Shown here: positions 34,231-37,503 of the stretch, in pieces
How the letters are laid out: the number at the start of each line of letters is the position of its first letter
Position numbering within the stretch: the first letter of the stretch is position 1
Assembly (NCBI GenBank): GCA_040876735.1
Contig: JBBDPC010000021.1
Location: 1 to 37,503 of the forward strand
Source: Natronomicrosphaera sp040876735
Lineage (GTDB): Bacteria; Planctomycetota; Phycisphaerae; Phycisphaerales; Phycisphaeraceae
Length of the DNA: 37,503 nucleotides
Direction: 5' to 3'
Notes under the pieces: generated by a model
Seen by the model: only the letters and a program-made list of their open reading frames with translations
What the model was told of the DNA's origin: nothing
Database searches by the model: none
Program-made: the position numbers and the translations under genes

Positions 34231-35337
34231 ATGCCTGACACTTCACCACCGCTCACCGATTCGCCGCGACGTCACCGCGCTCCGCCGCCAGAGGATGCGA
34301 TGCCGCCGCAGCGGGTGCTCGAGGTCAAAGACCTGACCGTGCAGATCCAGCGCGACGAAGGCCTGCTCCGCCCGCTCAACGGCGTGAGCCTGTCGGTTGA
34401 CCGCGGCCAGGCGGTCGGCGTGGTGGGCGAAAGTGGTTGTGGCAAGACGATGACCGCCCATGCCCTGCTGCGGATCCTGCCGCACGGCGCCGAGATCACC
34501 CACGGTCGGATGAGCCTGCGCAGCCAGACCGCCGGCGGCGTGGTCGACCTGGCGCGCATGCGCCCGGACAGCCGGGCGATGCGCCGGATCCGCGGCGGCG
34601 ACGCGGCAATGATTTTCCAGGAGCCGATGACCGCCTTCAGCCCCGTGCACACGATCCACAACCAGATCGCCGAGGCCGTTCGCCTGCATCAGAAGCTGGG
34701 CCGCGCGGCCGCCCGGCGGCAGGTGGTCGAGTTGCTGAGCCTGGTGGGCATTCCCGACGCCGAGCAGCGGGCCAATGACTATCCGTTCCAGCTCTCCGGC
34801 GGCATGCGGCAGCGTGCGATGATTGCCATGGCGCTCGCGTGCAAGCCGAGCCTGCTGATCGCCGACGAGCCGACCACGGCCCTGGACGTGACGGTGCAGG
34901 CCCAGGTGCTCAAGCTGATCAAGCGGCTGCAGCGTGAGTTGGGGCTGGCGCTGATGCTGATCACGCACGACCTGGGCGTGGTGGCACACATGGTGGATTA
35001 CGTCTACGTGATGTACCTCGGCCGCGTCGTGGAGGAGGGGCCGGTGGCGGAAGTCTTCGCCCGGCCGAGCCATCCGTACACGCAGGGGCTGCTGAAGTCG
35101 ATCCCGTCGCTGACGTCGCGCCGGCCCGTGGAGCCGATCCGCGGTGCGGTGCCCCATGTGGCCGAGATGCCCGCGGGCTGCCCGTTTCACCCGCGCTGCG
35201 ACCAGACGGTGGGCGAGGTGTGCTGGCAGAAGCGGCCGAACCACTACACGGTCGGGCCGGGCCACCATGCCGCCTGCTTCAAGCATGATGACGAGAGCGA
35301 GCCGCATCCCGTCACGCCGGAGGTTCGGGATGAATGA
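34231..35337 (+). CDS. ABC transporter ATPase, DppD/OppD type
   Basis: A 368-residue ATPase. The ATG at 34231 follows the permease stop by 20 bases; longer open frames upstream run inside the permease gene and are not used. Walker A GESGCGKT, Q-loop MIFQEPMTAFSPVHTI, signature LSGGMRQRAMIAMALACKP, Walker B LLIADEPTTALDV and switch His in LITHDLGVV are all intact. The C-terminal oligopeptide-type region includes HPYTQGLL and CPFHPRC with conserved Cys residues. The stop overlaps the next start by 8 bases (ATGAATGA), showing translational coupling. Confidence 0.95.
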   Translation: MPDTSPPLTDSPRRHRAPPPEDAMPPQRVLEVKDLTVQIQRDEGLLRPLNGVSLSVDRGQAVGVVGESGCGKTMTAHALLRILPHGAEITHGRMSLRSQTAGGVVDLARMRPDSRAMRRIRGGDAAMIFQEPMTAFSPVHTIHNQIAEAVRLHQKLGRAAARRQVVELLSLVGIPDAEQRANDYPFQLSGGMRQRAMIAMALACKPSLLIADEPTTALDVTVQAQVLKLIKRLQRELGLALMLITHDLGVVAHMVDYVYVMYLGRVVEEGPVAEVFARPSHPYTQGLLKSIPSLTSRRPVEPIRGAVPHVAEMPAGCPFHPRCDQTVGEVCWQKRPNHYTVGPGHHAACFKHDDESEPHPVTPEVRDE

Positions 35338-36421
35338 ACTGCCTGCCGAGGCGCTGCTGCGCGTGGAGCATCTGAAGAAGCACTTTCCGGTGCACCGGGG
35401 CGTGCTGCGTCGCGAGGTGGGCACGGTGCGGGCGGTGGACGACGTGAGCTTCGAGATCCGCCGCGGCAAGACGCTGGGGCTGGTGGGTGAGTCCGGCTGC
35501 GGCAAGACCACCACCAGCCGCATGATCCTCCGCGCGCTCGAACCCACCGCCGGCCGCATCCTTTTCCGTCGACCCGCCGGTGAGGTGGTCGATCTGGCGA
35601 GTCTGAATCGACGAGCCCTTCGGCCGCTGCGCAGCGAGATCCAGATGGTGTTTCAGGATCCCATGGCCTCGCTGAACCCGCGGATGACGGTGTTCGAGCT
35701 GATCGCCGAACCCCTGCGGGCCCAAGGTTGGAAGCGGCGCGACCGGCAGGCGCGGGTGCAGGAACTGATGGAACTCGTCGGGCTGGACCCGCGCTACCTT
35801 CGCCGCTATCCGCACGCGTTCAGTGGCGGACAACGTCAGCGGATCGGCATCGCGCGGGCGCTGGCGCCGCGGCCGTCGCTGGTCGTCGCCGACGAGCCGG
35901 TCTCGGCACTGGACGTTTCCGTGCAGGCGCAGATTCTCAACCTGCTCCAACGGCTGCGGGACCAGTTGGGGCTGACGTTTCTTTTCGTGGCCCACGACCT
36001 GAGCGTGATCCGCTACCTCTGCGATGAGGTGGCGGTGATGTACAAGGGTCGCATCGTCGAGCACGCCGAGACCGAGGCACTGTTCACGCACCCCCGCCAC
36101 CCGTACACGCAGACGCTGCTGGACGCCGCGCCCACGCCTGACCCGCACGCGCCCTGGCTGGAGCATCAGCCCGAGGCCGACACGGCCTCCGAGCCCGCGC
36201 CCGCCGAGGCCGGTGGCTGCGCATTCGCCGCGCGCTGCGCCCACGCCACTGAGCGGTGCCGGCAGGAAATGCCCGTGCTGGCAAACCAGGCTCACCCGGA
36301 GCAGACGCCCGCTCACCACGCCGCCTGTCACCACGCCGCCGAACTGACCCAGCCAGGCGTGTCGGCGGCAGCCGAGCGGTCCGCGACGGCGGGTCGCTTA
36401 CGCAGCGCATCGCCTCAATGA
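35330..36421 (+). CDS. ABC transporter ATPase, DppF/OppF type
   Basis: A 363-residue ATPase, second of the pair. The ATG at 35330 has CGGAGG 6 bases upstream inside the preceding gene. Motifs: LLRVEHLKKHFPV, Walker A GESGCGKTT, Q-loop MVFQDPMASLNPRMTV, signature FSGGQRQRIGIARALAPRP, Walker B LVVADEPVSALDV, switch His in FVAHDLSVIRYL, then HPYTQTLL and CAFAARC. A low-complexity Ala-rich tail of about 20 residues (SAAAERSATAGRLRSASPQ) is unusual but probably harmless. It ends the transporter operon. Confidence 0.95.
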   Translation: MNELPAEALLRVEHLKKHFPVHRGVLRREVGTVRAVDDVSFEIRRGKTLGLVGESGCGKTTTSRMILRALEPTAGRILFRRPAGEVVDLASLNRRALRPLRSEIQMVFQDPMASLNPRMTVFELIAEPLRAQGWKRRDRQARVQELMELVGLDPRYLRRYPHAFSGGQRQRIGIARALAPRPSLVVADEPVSALDVSVQAQILNLLQRLRDQLGLTFLFVAHDLSVIRYLCDEVAVMYKGRIVEHAETEALFTHPRHPYTQTLLDAAPTPDPHAPWLEHQPEADTASEPAPAEAGGCAFAARCAHATERCRQEMPVLANQAHPEQTPAHHAACHHAAELTQPGVSAAAERSATAGRLRSASPQ

Positions 36422-36493
36422 ACGGCTGCCGCAGCGTCTGGGGTGGTCGTGGGTTTTCCGCCGTGGCGCGTGCGTGGCTTGGCCGGCGGAACC

Positions 36494-36536
36494 TTGACTG
36501 GGGGGGCGGTCCGCTGGTAACTTACACGTGAAAGCA
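36494..36536 (+). promoter_or_regulatory. Candidate promoter with CACGTG operator before GH27 copy 3
   Basis: TTGACT (36494-36499) and TAACTT (36518-36523) are spaced 18 bases. CTTACACGTGAAAG at 36521-36534, a palindrome with one mismatched pair, overlaps the -10 and start region, the usual position of a repressor site. The GH27 start is at 36645. Confidence 0.55.
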
Positions 36537-36644
36537 GGTGTTGATCCTCTCGCATGCATGCGGAGGTGACCGCTTACTGAAACGCCGAGGCTGTGCGTGC
36601 CGCGGCCGGCCTGTCCTCTCTCGTCCGGGCCAAGGATCTTCCCG

Positions 36645-37503
36645 ATGACACAAGCTGCCACGCTCCCCGCCGTCGCGACAACGCTGATCTGCTCGCTCAC
36701 CGCCCCTGCCCTGGCGCTGGACAACGGGTTGGCGGAGACCCCGCCCATGGGCTGGAACACGTTCAACTGCTGGCATGGCAATTACGATGCCGAGATGATC
36801 AAGGACGTGGCGGACGCCTTCGTTGCCAGCGGCCTGAAAGACGTCGGCTACAACTACGTCAACATCGACGGTGGCTGGAACCGTGCCGGCGGGACATGGC
36901 TGCCCGAGGAGAGTAAGTTCCCGGCGGGCATCGCGCCGGTGGCGGATCATGTTCACGAGCAGGGGCTGATGCTGGGCATCTACTGCGACACTGCCCAAGG
37001 CCAGGAGCAGGAGGTGGCCGAGCGGTTTGCCACGTGGGGCTGTGACTTTCTCAAGCACGACGACTGGACCACGTCGCTGGACAACCCGACCTGGGAGACG
37101 ATGCGCGATGCACTCGCCGCGACGGATCGGCCGATCCTCTACAGCATCCATACCGGCGGCAATGACGGCCGGCCCGAGGTCGCCAACATGTGGCGGACCA
37201 GCGGCGACATCGGCAACACGTGGGAAAGCGTGATGGACTGTATCGGCACGTACACCGACGGCGGCGGCGCGCCCGGCGCCTGGCCGGACCCGGACATGCT
37301 GCAGGTCGGCCAACACATCCCCGACGGCAGTCCGGTGCTCAACTTCGACGAACAGAAGACGCACTTCAGCCTCTGGTGCGTCACCTCGTCGCCGCTGATC
37401 CTGGGCAACGATGTGCGGGCGATGTTCGACGAAACCCGTTCCATCGTGCTGAACACCGAGGCCATTGCCGTCAACCAGGACATCAGTTTCGCTGAACTGG
37501 AGG
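36645..37503 (+). CDS. GH27 alpha-galactosidase-type hydrolase (copy 3, runs off the window)
   Basis: The first 286 codons are present. AAGGA lies 8 bases before the ATG, and the signal peptide ends TAPALA. It is closer to the family norm than copies 1 and 2 at the N-terminus (ETPPMGWNTFNCWH) and lacks about 30 residues of their extra loops. WGCDFLKHDDW holds the likely nucleophile D129, with His in the place of the usual Tyr; MWRTSGDIG holds the likely acid/base D168. From HFSLWCVTSSPL onward the DNA becomes nearly identical to copy 2, and the last 55 bases are exactly identical. Whether it has the C-terminal discoidin-like domain cannot be seen. Confidence 0.9.
   Translation, partial: MTQAATLPAVATTLICSLTAPALALDNGLAETPPMGWNTFNCWHGNYDAEMIKDVADAFVASGLKDVGYNYVNIDGGWNRAGGTWLPEESKFPAGIAPVADHVHEQGLMLGIYCDTAQGQEQEVAERFATWGCDFLKHDDWTTSLDNPTWETMRDALAATDRPILYSIHTGGNDGRPEVANMWRTSGDIGNTWESVMDCIGTYTDGGGAPGAWPDPDMLQVGQHIPDGSPVLNFDEQKTHFSLWCVTSSPLILGNDVRAMFDETRSIVLNTEAIAVNQDISFAELE

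Noticed and set aside
36551..36562. Perfect palindrome CGCATGCATGCG before GH27 copy 3
   Set aside because: Not found before the other regulated genes, and it lies inside the likely leader; no basis to call it a site.

Overview
The window reads as a high-GC chromosome segment of a planctomycete, most likely class Phycisphaerae or a close relative. This rests on gene types seen in the sequence: three secreted PEP-CTERM proteins, two pseudopilins of the DUF1559 (H-X9-DG) kind, a Tat-exported S1-type sulfatase, AraC-type XylR and GntR/LacI-type sugar regulators, and several glycoside hydrolases. No rRNA or marker gene is present, so the assignment is an inference.

Left part (1-6162): the 5' end of a pseudopilin gene and a PEP-CTERM gene on the minus strand, divergent from a XylR-like activator; then a minus-strand set running GntR/LacI-type regulator, PEP-CTERM protein, sulfatase. 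Region 6163-8165 holds no intact gene. It is a scar of truncated mobile and phage genes (IS5-type transposase end, PD-(D/E)XK exonuclease C-terminus, IS630 core piece, internally deleted rve transposase).

Central part (8166-18656): an exopolysaccharide O-acetylation and surface module. On the minus strand are a lectin/beta-propeller exported protein, an AlgI-type MBOAT acyltransferase and two AlgJ/AlgX-type SGNH proteins. On the plus strand, divergent, are a second exported propeller and a propeller lipoprotein with a PKD domain. The three propeller proteins look paralogous, and one AlgJ, the lectin protein and the lipoprotein appear to carry the same ~100-residue C-terminal domain. This is the best candidate here for an undescribed system.

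Right part (18782-37503): a carbohydrate-use region. Three GH27 alpha-galactosidase-type genes lie in the same direction. Between the first and second is a minus-strand operon of D-lyxose isomerase, FGGY kinase and a GH5-like hydrolase. Between the second and third are a pseudopilin, a PEP-CTERM protein and a five-gene Opp/Dpp-type ABC transporter. GH27 enzymes would remove galactose from a polymer, the transporter would import oligosaccharides, the GH5-like enzyme would cut them inside the cell, and the isomerase/kinase would feed mannose or lyxose into central metabolism. Galactomannan is a reasonable guess for the substrate.

A palindrome centred on CACGTG, roughly GSTTNCACGTGNAASC, lies at promoter-like sequences before the second and third GH27 genes, the ABC operon and the exported propeller gene. 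It suggests one regulon covering both the surface module and the sugar-use genes.
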